From: Lachnospiraceae bacterium
GTDB taxonomy: Bacteria; Bacillota; Clostridia; Lachnospirales; Lachnospiraceae
Direction: 5' to 3'
DNA: 64,000 bases
NCBI GenBank assembly: GCA_015058015.1
Contig: SVDM01000001.1
Span: forward strand, 1-64,000
The notes below the pieces were generated by a model. That model did no database searches, was not told the DNA's origin, and saw only the letters and a program-made list of their open reading frames with translations. Below, piece after piece: positions 33,160 through 42,434 of the stretch (positions are counted from its first letter, which is position 1; the number at the start of each line of letters is the position of its first letter). The translations under genes and the position numbers were made by a program.

Positions 33160-34047
33160 ATGAATATAGTATTAAGCTCGACTGTAGTGGCTACTGTAAT
33201 AGCAGGTTTATTATCCGTTATGTCTACGAGAAGGCAGGACAAGCTCAAATACATTACAGCAGAAAGAAAAGAATGGCGTGCGGAAATTAGACACTGTACA
33301 GAACGTATTCGGAGTGCGGAAGATCAGGAACTAGTTGAAATATTAGAAGCTATAAAGGTTAGACTAAACGCATATGGAATGTTTGGCAATGAATATATGT
33401 TACAGGTAGATGCACATATTTGGCAACTGATTAAAGATATAGAAGAACAAGAGCATACAGTTCAAGAAATAATAGACAAGAAAGACCTTTTGGTTAAATA
33501 CTTGACATTATTATTAAAAACTGATTGGGAGAGAGCTAAAGCAGAGGTTAGTATTGACTGGCACAAAATCATCAGTGCGCTGTCGTTAGTGGCATCATAT
33601 GCAATATTTCTCTTTATTATTTTCGAATGCGGAGCGATTGAAAATGAGTCACCAGATGCATTATGGATGATAGGCGTAATATTAGTATTCTTTTTATTTA
33701 TTCCTTATTGGGCTTTATCTGCACCAACATACAAAATGATATACGAATTAGTTTTTACAAGGTTCAATGCACGGAAGAAAAAAACATGGCCATTCACTAT
33801 GGGCAAAGTATTAATGGTTGTTTTTGGACTCCTATATTGGTACCTGTGCTTTATAACGGTTCAAGAAACATTGAGATTGTTTAATAATTGGACAAATAAG
33901 AAAGAAGAAATCATTTTGAGCGTTATTATTTTTATGGTTTTAAGCGAAATAACCTTAATTTTTAAATATATTGATTATTGGAAAAAGATGGATGAAAAGA
34001 AAAAATATTTTGACTATGTAATCAAATGTGAAAAAGACAAGCCCTAA
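33160..34047 (+). CDS. Unknown membrane protein
   Basis: 295 residues; the start is tentative (ATG with GAAGGAG about 14 bases upstream). One hydrophobic N-terminal segment (VVATVIAGLLSVM) is followed by a charged helical region of about 120 residues, then hydrophobic segments at about 140-160, 170-195, 220-240 and 255-275. No known family. N-terminal helix plus cytosolic coiled region plus C-terminal membrane block resembles some small defence effectors, but nothing specific supports this. It lies between NimA-like and bile-salt-hydrolase-like copies. Confidence 0.7.
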   Translation: MNIVLSSTVVATVIAGLLSVMSTRRQDKLKYITAERKEWRAEIRHCTERIRSAEDQELVEILEAIKVRLNAYGMFGNEYMLQVDAHIWQLIKDIEEQEHTVQEIIDKKDLLVKYLTLLLKTDWERAKAEVSIDWHKIISALSLVASYAIFLFIIFECGAIENESPDALWMIGVILVFFLFIPYWALSAPTYKMIYELVFTRFNARKKKTWPFTMGKVLMVVFGLLYWYLCFITVQETLRLFNNWTNKKEEIILSVIIFMVLSEITLIFKYIDYWKKMDEKKKYFDYVIKCEKDKP

Positions 34048-34131
34048 AAGGATAGTATTGGGTCTTTCAGTCATATAAAGGCGAGAATTAAAATTGAAAA
34101 GATGATTATGAGAAGATAGTGGGGTAAATGT

Positions 34132-35079
34132 ATGTGCACAGCAATTAGATTCAGTGACAACAAAGGCAATATGTACTTCGGAAGGAACTTAGACTGGTCT
34201 GTAGGTTACGGACAAAGAATCGTGATAACCGGCAAAGGGTACGAGCTTGATTCAGCCTTTTGCGGGAAAATGCCTTCGAAGCATTCAATTATAGGCATGG
34301 GAATAGTAGAAGAAGATATCCCTTTATACTTCGACTGCGGCAACGATGCCGGCCTTGCAGTAGCAGGCTTAAACTTTCCGGGATATGCATCCTATGAGGA
34401 GTCTGAAGTCTCCGGCAAAACAAACATCGCTGCCTACGAGTTCCCACTTTGGATTACAATGAACTTTTCAAATGTAGATGAAGTTCAAGAGGCTCTCAAA
34501 GATGTGGTTATAGTCGCAGAACCAATTAATGACAAGTATCCGGTGTCAATGCTTCACTGGATAATCGGTGATGCAAAAAGGAGCATTGTAGTAGAATACA
34601 CAGCCAAGGGTATGGAAGTATTCAACAACGATGTTGATGTTCTCACCAATCAGCCTGGCTTTATGTGGCACCGCGAAAACCTTAGAAACTACATGAATGT
34701 ACAAAGCGACATGCCGGAATCCGTAGAATGGGGTGAGACGAACATTAAACCTTTCGGAGCCGGAGCTATGATGCGAGGCATCCCGGGAGATTGCTACTCA
34801 ACGTCAAGATTTGTCAGAGTAGCATATCTTAACTCGCACTATCCTATGAAGGATACGGAGGAAGAGAATGTATCAAGGATGTTTCATACATTGGCCGGAG
34901 TGGCTTTTGTAGAAGGCGCAGCGGCGATGTACGATGGACAGTTTGAAAAGACCATATATACAGGCGGGTTCTCCACCAGGACGAATACGTATTATTACAA
35001 TACATATGAGGATTTCAACATTAGAAGCATATGTTTGAATGATTATAAGGAAAAAGCCGGCACGCTTTTTCTTTTGTGA
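34132..35079 (+). CDS. Choloylglycine (bile-salt) hydrolase family enzyme, copy 2
   Basis: 315 residues starting MCTAIRF, so Cys2 is again the nucleophile; GRNLDW, AGLNFPGYASY, VLTNQPGF and STSRF are kept. It differs from copy 1 in scattered positions and in the C-terminal ten residues. The duplicated sequence begins about 20 bases upstream (GTGGGGTAAATGT). Here the NimA-like gene follows 93 bases downstream, which is probably the ancestral order. Confidence 0.88.
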   Translation: MCTAIRFSDNKGNMYFGRNLDWSVGYGQRIVITGKGYELDSAFCGKMPSKHSIIGMGIVEEDIPLYFDCGNDAGLAVAGLNFPGYASYEESEVSGKTNIAAYEFPLWITMNFSNVDEVQEALKDVVIVAEPINDKYPVSMLHWIIGDAKRSIVVEYTAKGMEVFNNDVDVLTNQPGFMWHRENLRNYMNVQSDMPESVEWGETNIKPFGAGAMMRGIPGDCYSTSRFVRVAYLNSHYPMKDTEEENVSRMFHTLAGVAFVEGAAAMYDGQFEKTIYTGGFSTRTNTYYYNTYEDFNIRSICLNDYKEKAGTLFLL

Positions 35080-35172
35080 CAAAAAGACGTCCGTAAAAGT
35101 GTTGATGACAAATTATTCGTTATATGCTTTTATGAGGTTGTTAGAGCCTGATTTGTTTTAGGAGGGAACGAT

Positions 35173-35667
35173 ATGACACGCAGAGAAACTGAAATTACAG
35201 ATAAAACGGCAATAGAAAGTATTCTGGACACATGTAAATATCTTCACTTGGGAGCATCCATCGATGATATGCCCTATGTAGTGACGCTAAACTACGGCTA
35301 CGAGTGGGATAAATCTGACGGGCATCTGGTACTGTACTTACATACTGCTAAGAAGGCCCATTTGCTAAGCATCATTGATAAGAATCAAAACTGTGCTTTT
35401 TCTATGGAATGCAACGTGGAGCCTTTCTTCGGTCCCATACCTTGTCGAAACGGTATGGTCTACGAGAGCATCATGGGTTCTGGTAAGATTAGCGTGTTAG
35501 GTACAACAGAAGAGAAAGCGTATGGGCTCAGACGCATCATGAAGACACAGACAGGAAGTGATGAAGGTGCCTTTGATGAGAGACTGGTATCTATTGTGGG
35601 GGTCATGCGTGTGGATGTTAAGGAAATGAAGGCGAAGAAGAGGGAGTTGCCGGAAGCGTTACGGTGA
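35173..35667 (+). CDS. Pyridoxamine-5'-phosphate-oxidase-fold protein (NimA-like), copy 2
   Basis: 164 residues after GGAGGGAACG. Same motifs as the copy at 30631 (MTRRETEITDK, MPYVVTLNYGYEWD, FSMECN, GMVYESIMGSGKI) with scattered substitutions. Predicted flavin-dependent reductase or flavin-binding protein in the cytoplasm. It forms a two-gene unit with the hydrolase copy at 34132. Confidence 0.88.
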   Translation: MTRRETEITDKTAIESILDTCKYLHLGASIDDMPYVVTLNYGYEWDKSDGHLVLYLHTAKKAHLLSIIDKNQNCAFSMECNVEPFFGPIPCRNGMVYESIMGSGKISVLGTTEEKAYGLRRIMKTQTGSDEGAFDERLVSIVGVMRVDVKEMKAKKRELPEALR

Positions 35668-35827
35668 ATACATCTTAATCGCTAATAAAGCGCGCTACAT
35701 GCTACGTGATATTATAGACATTATCTCATGAGTGAAATATTATAGTAATGTGTTTATGATAGAGGGCTTGCAATAAAGCTTTTGAGAGTATTGAATAAAA
35801 TAGTATCAATCGGAGAGGGAATAATAT

Positions 35828-37612
35828 ATGAAAAAGGGGAATCTTGATAAGTGGAAAAATATTAATGAATGTCAAAACCTTCTATTATTTTCGCAGTTGG
35901 TTAACGAACTATTATTTGATTATTCTATACCATCGAATCGTGTTCCGACATTAAACAGTCATTATCTATGTTTTGATGCCTTAAATGCCATTACGACTAT
36001 TGATGTGCACGGAGTTCCAGAGGGAACATTAAAACCTATTATGGAAGAGTTCTATTTGGCCTTGCAAAAGGATCCGGTATTTGAGAAGGTATATATTAAA
36101 CCGACAGATTATTTTTTAAAGTACCAGGGAGAAAAATATAATATTAGTAAGCCAAGTGAAATGGGATATAAAGATTTAAAGAAATGTGCAATGGCTATAC
36201 ACTCAAGGTTTTTTCAAGATAATCAGTATTATAATGATATTAAGGACATGATAATTGAAATTATAGTAAAAAACGAAATAGCTGATCAGAAAGACCTATA
36301 TAGATTAGTTAAGTCGCTCTTAACTGAGCTTATGAATGCGGGATATACGTTAAGATATATATTCGAATTGATGAAAAGATTGTTTTGGAATTCTAGAACA
36401 TGTATAGATTCGGCAAATGTGATTAATGACTTTTTCGAAGCGTTTTCATTTGAAAATAAGGAGTACGAAGTTGTTTGTATAGTAAATAAGGCAAAAATTA
36501 AGGATTTTCTTAGTGTTGTAGATGACGTAGACTATGTCAATAATATCGATGCGAGGACTGGAACACACCAAGAAAAACAATTTCTTAAGATTTTAAATAG
36601 AGAGGCTTTTTTGATTCAAAGAATAAAAGCCCTAGACCCTTTTGCTGCAGCAGAGAATTACAAAAGCATTATGTCTGATAATTTTGCATTATATAGGTTA
36701 TATGACCATGGCTTCAGATTCGATATTTCTACGGCTAAAATAGGCGTATATAGCGAAAATACATTTTATAGAGTAACAAAAACGGTGGAGCCAATTGAAC
36801 ACACAAAAAAGCTATCAAGGACGCAATTGATGGAAGGAATGAATCAATATGAAAGGGTTCTAAATTCTGTTGCAAATAGAAGGTCTCCAGGCGATTTTAT
36901 ATCAATACTTAATGCGGCGAAGTTTCATTCAAACTCTTTAGAAAGCAATTCAAGAGAAAATCAATTGTTAGATTTATGGGCTATTTTTGAATCAGTATTA
37001 AACGTTAGTAGTTCACATACTTCAGATAGAATTTCACAAGTATGCATGTATATTGTTCCGATAGTAAAAAGAGGCTATATTTATTCTCTGTTTGAACAAC
37101 TAGCAAGTGATATAAAAAACTATGATAATGATTTGTTTCAAAGTATTGTTGAGGACGATGATGATTTAAATGGGATTATATCAAAAGTATGCAAGTTTGT
37201 TATACTAGATAATGATAAAAGAGAGCGTTTGATTTCAAGTATTAATGATTTTCCTCTTTTGAAAGAAAGAATTCAGTATTACAATCAAGAGTTGTCAGAG
37301 ACTAAGAAGGTCTATGATTTTGTTGAGAAGCATGCAGAACGCGTAAAATGGCAAGTCATGAGAATATATCGTAATAGAAATCTAATTATTCATAATGCGG
37401 ATAGTATGCCGTATTTAGGTTTATTGATAGAGAATCTTCATTCGTATGTGGATGTATTTCTAGAGTATTCAATTAATAATCTTGCGGAAGGACATAATAT
37501 AGAAAGCATGTGCCAAAACTTGTTTGTTAAAGAATGTGAGTGGCATACTTTGTTTCGAAAAAAGAATAGAGTATTGGATGAATCATTAATTAGGTTTATG
37601 TTATCAGTGTAA
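35828..37612 (+). CDS. Large protein with C-terminal HEPN-like domain
   Basis: 594 residues. The first 350 residues are not recognised. The C-terminal part looks like an Apea/HEPN-type helical domain: LLDLWAIFESVLNVSS, then VMRIYRNRNLIIHNADSM, where RNLIIH fits the R-x4-H motif of HEPN RNases. A HEPN domain would suggest an RNA-cutting defence effector. Its stop overlaps the ATG of the next gene (TAATG), so the uracil-DNA-glycosylase-like protein is its translation-coupled partner. Confidence 0.7.
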   Translation: MKKGNLDKWKNINECQNLLLFSQLVNELLFDYSIPSNRVPTLNSHYLCFDALNAITTIDVHGVPEGTLKPIMEEFYLALQKDPVFEKVYIKPTDYFLKYQGEKYNISKPSEMGYKDLKKCAMAIHSRFFQDNQYYNDIKDMIIEIIVKNEIADQKDLYRLVKSLLTELMNAGYTLRYIFELMKRLFWNSRTCIDSANVINDFFEAFSFENKEYEVVCIVNKAKIKDFLSVVDDVDYVNNIDARTGTHQEKQFLKILNREAFLIQRIKALDPFAAAENYKSIMSDNFALYRLYDHGFRFDISTAKIGVYSENTFYRVTKTVEPIEHTKKLSRTQLMEGMNQYERVLNSVANRRSPGDFISILNAAKFHSNSLESNSRENQLLDLWAIFESVLNVSSSHTSDRISQVCMYIVPIVKRGYIYSLFEQLASDIKNYDNDLFQSIVEDDDDLNGIISKVCKFVILDNDKRERLISSINDFPLLKERIQYYNQELSETKKVYDFVEKHAERVKWQVMRIYRNRNLIIHNADSMPYLGLLIENLHSYVDVFLEYSINNLAEGHNIESMCQNLFVKECEWHTLFRKKNRVLDESLIRFMLSV

Positions 37613-38376
37613 TGCAATTACATCTTGTAGTGGAAAGTGAGAACAAACACATGACTTACCATAATCAGATTGAGCATAATCTTAACTTAATGTATGATTC
37701 TTTATTCAAACCCGAAGATTGTGATAAATGTCGGCTTTGTAGAAGCAAAGTCAAGGAGAATCAGTCTCCGCTATCTAGACCTGTAACAGCGTGGTTTGTT
37801 GGCAATGAGTTCGCAAATCAAAAAACCAGGATTCTTTTTGTGGGGAAGAATGCTCGAGGCTTTATGAACGAACAACAATATGAAAACATTAGATATCATA
37901 ATGCTTATAATTATGGACGAGAGCTAACAGCTAAAGGATGGCCATATTGGAATTATACTGGCGAAATTATAAGAGAAGTATATGGTAGTAGGGATCCTGA
38001 GTTGGCAGCTATAACAAATATAGTTAAATGTAACAACTCGGAGAGTGTTGATAAGACATCAACAAGCATGAAGAACAATTGTATAAAGGAATTACGTGTT
38101 CTAAATAGAGAACTACGGATTATTAAACCTACACATGTAGTGTTTTACACAGGTTGGAGTTATGACTCATACATTGAGTATGCTTTTGATGAGGTGTTGG
38201 TCTGTGGAAATGTCGCCGCAACGAAGATAATAGGACAATATGATGCACCATGGCGAGAGGGAAGGGCCATTGTAGATGGTCAGCAGATGTTCTTTCTAAG
38301 GACATGTCATCCGGAGCGAAAAAATAAAGAAGATTTTGTGAACGCTGTTGCGGATTGGGTTAGTAGAACAAGTTGA
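37612..38376 (+). CDS. Uracil-DNA-glycosylase-superfamily-like protein
   Basis: 254 residues; the overlapping ATG is taken as start because of coupling, though MTYHNQ (37651) is possible. CDKCRLCRS near the N-terminus could bind a metal. RILFVGKNARGF, ITNIVKCNN, THVVFYTGWS and the late FLRTCHPER correspond to the strands and the final HP motif of UDG-superfamily folds. Activity is not certain. As partner of the HEPN-like protein it may recognise DNA or nucleotides. Confidence 0.6.
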   Translation: MQLHLVVESENKHMTYHNQIEHNLNLMYDSLFKPEDCDKCRLCRSKVKENQSPLSRPVTAWFVGNEFANQKTRILFVGKNARGFMNEQQYENIRYHNAYNYGRELTAKGWPYWNYTGEIIREVYGSRDPELAAITNIVKCNNSESVDKTSTSMKNNCIKELRVLNRELRIIKPTHVVFYTGWSYDSYIEYAFDEVLVCGNVAATKIIGQYDAPWREGRAIVDGQQMFFLRTCHPERKNKEDFVNAVADWVSRTS

Positions 38377-38410
38377 TTCATTATAATGAATAACACGGTG
38401 GAGTACAAAT

Positions 38411-38488
38411 GAAATTATTACTATTGTGGAAAAAACCCAATCTGGCAAATCATCTGTATTGAAACAGGCAATATCCGTCTTGCTTTAG
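38411..38488 (+). pseudogene. Possible fragment of a P-loop NTPase gene
   Basis: This frame has no start codon and reads EIITIVEKTQSGKSSVLKQ before a stop, which looks like a Walker A loop (QSGKSS). Only 25 codons remain and the next, frameshifted gene runs in from the other strand, so it is probably a remnant. Confidence 0.3.
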
Positions 38489-39079
38489 TTATTTAACCAG
38501 TTACAATCAAAAGCAAGTCCGCCTATTTCTTTTTTTAGGTCTGAATACTTATCGCCCTGTAATTGCTTGGTGATAATATTTTGTATTTCGTTATACTTAG
38601 TGACAGTAATATTTGTCCACCTCGCATCATTGTCTGTATGACCAATAATTATACTATCGAGAGGGCATTCACATATTGAAAAGTCTATTTCTTGTTTGGT
38701 CTCGTCTTTAAATATATAAAAGTATTTATATGTCATATTTATAAGTTTCTTTGCAAATCCATATGGCTTGAAGATGCGATTGTATCCATTAATAGTTATT
38801 CTTTTCTCAGTATCGCAGTCCCAAAACAAGTCTTTACAGATCTTCTTAAAGCAAATGTCTGCATAGGAGTAAGCATTTCCTTTTAACAATTTAAGGATGT
38901 ACTTTACCCTTTCCGCACGAGCCTTAACTGCGAATTCTTGGCATATAAACCGTCCCCCAGCCATCATATCTCTATCAGCAAGCTCAATGCAGCGTTTAAT
39001 GACTTCTTTCTGGGTTGTTCATGTTAACATGCTGTCCTAACATACACTGTTTAAGAAATTTAATTTGATATTCATTCAT
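38485..39079 (-). pseudogene. Frameshifted unknown gene
   Basis: From an ATG at 39079 (behind GGAGAT) the frame reads MNEYQIKFLKQCMLGQHVN and stops after about 27 codons. A one-base shift near 39013 continues it as KEVIKRCIELADRD and joins MMAGGRF in the 160-residue open frame ending at 38485. The restored product would be about 195 residues, helical at the N-terminus, with no recognised family. A truncated product from the internal ATG at 38967 is possible but has no clear ribosome site. Confidence 0.6.
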
Positions 39080-39295
39080 ATGACATTATCTCCAATCATA
39101 GAGAATATAGAATAAGTTGCAATAGAATTATATCATCTTTTTGTTGGTATTCATATTATTGTTAGATTAATAAATCCTGTTCAATAGAGAATTATACTGC
39201 TGTAACACTATCACTGCATCCATGACAGTAAGTTCATTACGTCAAATCTCAACTCCTTATTGACAACCCAACCAATTAATATAATAATTATCATA

Positions 39296-39325
39296 GTGGG
39301 TGTGCAAGCAATTCCGCACACCCAC
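39296..39325 (+). promoter_or_regulatory. Perfect hairpin in the leader of the polysaccharide operon
   Basis: GTGGGTGTGC and GCACACCCAC form a perfect 10-bp stem around a 10-base loop, 28 bases before the first gene of the locus. No T-run follows. A hairpin at this place suits control of elongation in a long polysaccharide operon (for example by a NusG-like factor), but that is inference. Confidence 0.55.
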
Positions 39326-39353
39326 AACTATTGCAGGGGAAAAGGTATAATCT

Positions 39354-40736
39354 ATGGAATACGAGATCTCAATCCAGGCCATTATTATAGGCATGCTCAA
39401 GAAGTGGAAGCTAATGCTGGTAACCTTCTTGGTTGTCCTTGCTGTGGCGCTGGGATTCAATATATACAGAGCTAAGCAGGCAGCAGATAAGATTAATCAG
39501 GAGAATCAAGCTGCTGCATCTGGAGAGAACGTAACAGAGAAGACCGTTACGACTGCATCTAAAGAAGTTCTCACAGTATCTCAACTAAATATGCGAATCA
39601 AGAACCTTCGAGAGAGGGTTGCTTATTTTGAGAAACTTGCCAAGTCGCCCAAGATGATAGCGGACGCCGGTAAGTTTTATAGTTATGCAAAGAAATACTA
39701 TATTTCGAGACCAAACTCTGATGGAAAAGATAACGAGCAATTGGCATATACAATAGCATCTGCCTTAACGCAGTATGTCCAATCTGAAGAAATTAAGAGC
39801 AAGATGGACAATGCAAAGGATATTGTTGATTTGGATTATCTTGCAGACGTGGTGAGTATTACTCCAGATGGTTCATCGGTATCTGTACAGATATCTTACC
39901 TGGAGGAAAATGCCACCAAGAATCTTATGAGCATTGCAGAACCTATTGTTATTGAGAAATTTGGGGAATACAAGAATGCTATCGGTGATTTTAGCTATAC
40001 TCTTATAGAAACTACAGGTTCTATAAGCGCTGATGAAGATTTGATTAATGCTAAGAATAATAATGATGTGGCGCTTAGCAAGTCTAAGACAGATTTAGAT
40101 GCGCTTGAGGAACTGGCGCTAACAGTAGAAGATAAGAGTGAGGTGGGACAAACTGAAGAAGCGAAGTCATCATCCGCTACTAATAAATCTGCAGTTTCTT
40201 GGCAATCACAACTTGGTAAGAAGAATATAGCATTATCTGTAATAATCGCAATAATTGTTGCATGCGTGATTGGTTTTGCATGGGCAATTCTTTTGAACAA
40301 GAAACTAATGAGCGCATATGATGTTGCAGACATCTCAGGCAAAGAGGTGCTGGGTGTAGAAGGCTCTGATAAAAAGGGCTTACTAGAACAGCATCAGATT
40401 AAGCACTTTGGAAATGAAGACTCACAGCTTACTATAGCGAAGATTAAGAAGACAGTTGATGCAAAAGGCGGAAGGATACTTATTGACAGACTTGGCCCAA
40501 GAAAAACTGAAGGCTGCTCTACGGGTATCGTCAATCAGTTAGTTGCATCAGGAATAGATGTAGTAGACAGTGGAGATTTTGATAACCGCGCTCAGTTTAT
40601 TGAGGCAGGCACTTCGGATGATGTATGCCTATTTCTTGTTAAGATTGGCGAGGCAACCAGAGCAGAGTTAATAAACCGTTTAATTGATTATCAGAAGTTT
40701 GAAGTTGCTGTAATGGGAAGTTTTGTAGATTTATAG
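39354..40736 (+). CDS. Polysaccharide chain-length regulator (Wzz-like)
   Basis: 460 residues. A hydrophobic segment at about 18-38 (KLMLVTFLVVLAVALGF) and a second near 293-313 (NIALSVIIAIIVACVIGFAW) frame a long external, partly coiled region, the usual Wzz layout. After the second segment about 145 cytosolic residues follow (GRILIDRLGPRKTEGC) that resemble a tyrosine-kinase core without Walker motifs. It should set polymer length with the Wzy-like protein. First gene of the capsule locus, preceded by a hairpin leader. No separate tyrosine kinase or phosphatase gene is seen. Confidence 0.8.
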   Translation: MEYEISIQAIIIGMLKKWKLMLVTFLVVLAVALGFNIYRAKQAADKINQENQAAASGENVTEKTVTTASKEVLTVSQLNMRIKNLRERVAYFEKLAKSPKMIADAGKFYSYAKKYYISRPNSDGKDNEQLAYTIASALTQYVQSEEIKSKMDNAKDIVDLDYLADVVSITPDGSSVSVQISYLEENATKNLMSIAEPIVIEKFGEYKNAIGDFSYTLIETTGSISADEDLINAKNNNDVALSKSKTDLDALEELALTVEDKSEVGQTEEAKSSSATNKSAVSWQSQLGKKNIALSVIIAIIVACVIGFAWAILLNKKLMSAYDVADISGKEVLGVEGSDKKGLLEQHQIKHFGNEDSQLTIAKIKKTVDAKGGRILIDRLGPRKTEGCSTGIVNQLVASGIDVVDSGDFDNRAQFIEAGTSDDVCLFLVKIGEATRAELINRLIDYQKFEVAVMGSFVDL

Positions 40737-40770
40737 GTCAAAGGATAGAAATATTTTTGGGAGCAAATGT

Positions 40771-41550
40771 ATGAAGCACAATAAGCTATCGGCTGTGCTC
40801 TTGACTTCGGGAGCTTTTATATTATTGAACGCTTTGGCAAAGAAAAAAGCTGAGCAATATGACATAAATGATGATAATCCATATATGGATACATCTGCAG
40901 AGGAATATAGCGACAACAAAGAATGCCACAGTACGTACACTGCAGTGGTAAAGCCAGTGATAGATAAAGCCCTTTCTTTTTTAGGGCTAGTGTTGCTATC
41001 ACCGGTTTTTCTTATAATTGCCATACTTATATTTGTGGATGATCCGGGGCCCATTCTTTTTACACAAAAGCGTGTAGGTATAGGCAAGACATTCTTTATG
41101 TTACACAAGTTTAGAACTATGAAGATGAGTACACCTCATGATGTTCCTACACACTTATTATCTAACCCCGATCAGTATATTACAAGGATGGGTCAATTCT
41201 TAAGAAAGACCAGCCTGGATGAACTCCCACAGATATGGGACATTTTCAGGGGTAAGATGAGTATTATCGGCCCGAGGCCAGCTCTGTGGAATCAAGAGGA
41301 CCTTGTGTCGGAGCGTGACAAGTATGGTGCCAACGATGTGCTTCCCGGACTTACCGGATGGGCTCAGATTAATGGACGAGATGAACTGGAAATCCCCGTA
41401 AAAGCAAAGCTAGATGGGGAGTACGTAAAGAGAATGAGTTTAAGTTTTGATATAAAGTGTTTCATTGGAACCATCTTTTCGGTTGCGAAGAGTGATGGAG
41501 TTGTAGAGGGCGGTACCGGAAGCATTCATAAAGAGGAGACTAACCAGTGA
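40771..41550 (+). CDS. Priming glycosyltransferase (undecaprenyl-phosphate sugar phosphotransferase)
   Basis: 259 residues. One membrane segment (LGLVLLSPVFLIIAILIFV) is followed by the bacterial sugar transferase core: FTQKRVG, LHKFRTMKM, TSLDELPQIWDIFRGKMSIIGPRP and PGLTGWAQINGR. It places the first sugar phosphate on undecaprenyl phosphate at the membrane. The N-terminal 50 residues are a poorly conserved extension with another short hydrophobic stretch. Overlaps the next gene by four bases. Confidence 0.93.
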   Translation: MKHNKLSAVLLTSGAFILLNALAKKKAEQYDINDDNPYMDTSAEEYSDNKECHSTYTAVVKPVIDKALSFLGLVLLSPVFLIIAILIFVDDPGPILFTQKRVGIGKTFFMLHKFRTMKMSTPHDVPTHLLSNPDQYITRMGQFLRKTSLDELPQIWDIFRGKMSIIGPRPALWNQEDLVSERDKYGANDVLPGLTGWAQINGRDELEIPVKAKLDGEYVKRMSLSFDIKCFIGTIFSVAKSDGVVEGGTGSIHKEETNQ

Positions 41551-42434
41551 AAAAGGTTTTTATAACCGGAGCAGATAGTTACATTGGGACATCGTTTGAA
41601 GAATATGTAAAAGAGCATTATAATTCAGACTTTACCATAGATACGCTTGACATGATGGATGATGATTGGAAAGAAAAAGATTTTTCATCGTATGATATTG
41701 TTTTTCATGTCGCCGGTATTGCACATGCTGACGTGGGGAAAGTAAGTCAAGAAATAAAGGATAAGTATTATGCTGTAAATACTGACTTGGCAATAGAAAC
41801 TGCAAGGAAAGCCAAGGCTGAAGGTGTGAAGCAATTTGTTTTCATGTCATCCGCTATAATATATGGTGAATCTGCGCCCTACGGAAAGAAGAAGCGTATT
41901 ACTACAAAGACGAAGCCGCATCCGGCAAACTTCTACGGGGATAGCAAGTGGCAGGCTGATAAAGGAGTAAGGAAATTAGCTGATGGTGAGTTCAAGGTGA
42001 CTGTTCTTAGGCCACCTATGATTTACGGAAAAGGAAGTAAAGGAAACTATCCTACATTATCTAAGATGGCAAAGAAACTACCATTATTTCCGGATGTTAG
42101 GAATGAGCGTTCAATGCTATATATAGAGAATCTTTGTGAATTTCTATGTCAAGTGATGATTCGCGGTGAAGAAGGAAGCTTCTGGCCACAGAACGCTGAA
42201 TACTCAAGAACCTCTGAGATCGTTAAGCTTATTGGAACGGTGAGTGGACATAAGGTGAGAGTATCAAAGGCATTGAATTGGGGAGTGTGGATTGCAGCCC
42301 ATATTCCGGGAAAGATATCTGAATTAGCGAACAAAGCATTCGGAAACATGAGTTATGATAAAAAGATGAGTAAGTATGATTTTGAATATCAGGTAGTTGA
42401 TTTAAAGACCAGTATTGAGAGGACAGAGGGGTAA
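41547..42434 (+). CDS. NAD-dependent sugar epimerase/dehydratase (SDR)
   Basis: 295 residues. N-terminal KKVFITGADSYIG is the Rossmann glycine motif; VFHVAGIAHAD, FVFMSSAIIYG and NFYGDSKWQAD give the Ser and Tyr-x3-Lys active site (YGDSK). Short-chain family enzymes of this size in capsule loci make or modify nucleotide sugars such as UDP-hexoses. Start overlaps the priming transferase (ATGA) and its end touches the next start. Confidence 0.88.
   Translation: MKKVFITGADSYIGTSFEEYVKEHYNSDFTIDTLDMMDDDWKEKDFSSYDIVFHVAGIAHADVGKVSQEIKDKYYAVNTDLAIETARKAKAEGVKQFVFMSSAIIYGESAPYGKKKRITTKTKPHPANFYGDSKWQADKGVRKLADGEFKVTVLRPPMIYGKGSKGNYPTLSKMAKKLPLFPDVRNERSMLYIENLCEFLCQVMIRGEEGSFWPQNAEYSRTSEIVKLIGTVSGHKVRVSKALNWGVWIAAHIPGKISELANKAFGNMSYDKKMSKYDFEYQVVDLKTSIERTEG

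Noticed and set aside
39260-39285. TTGACA and TATAAT before the capsule locus
   Set aside because: The spacer is only 14 bases, too short for a normal promoter, so I did not list it as one.
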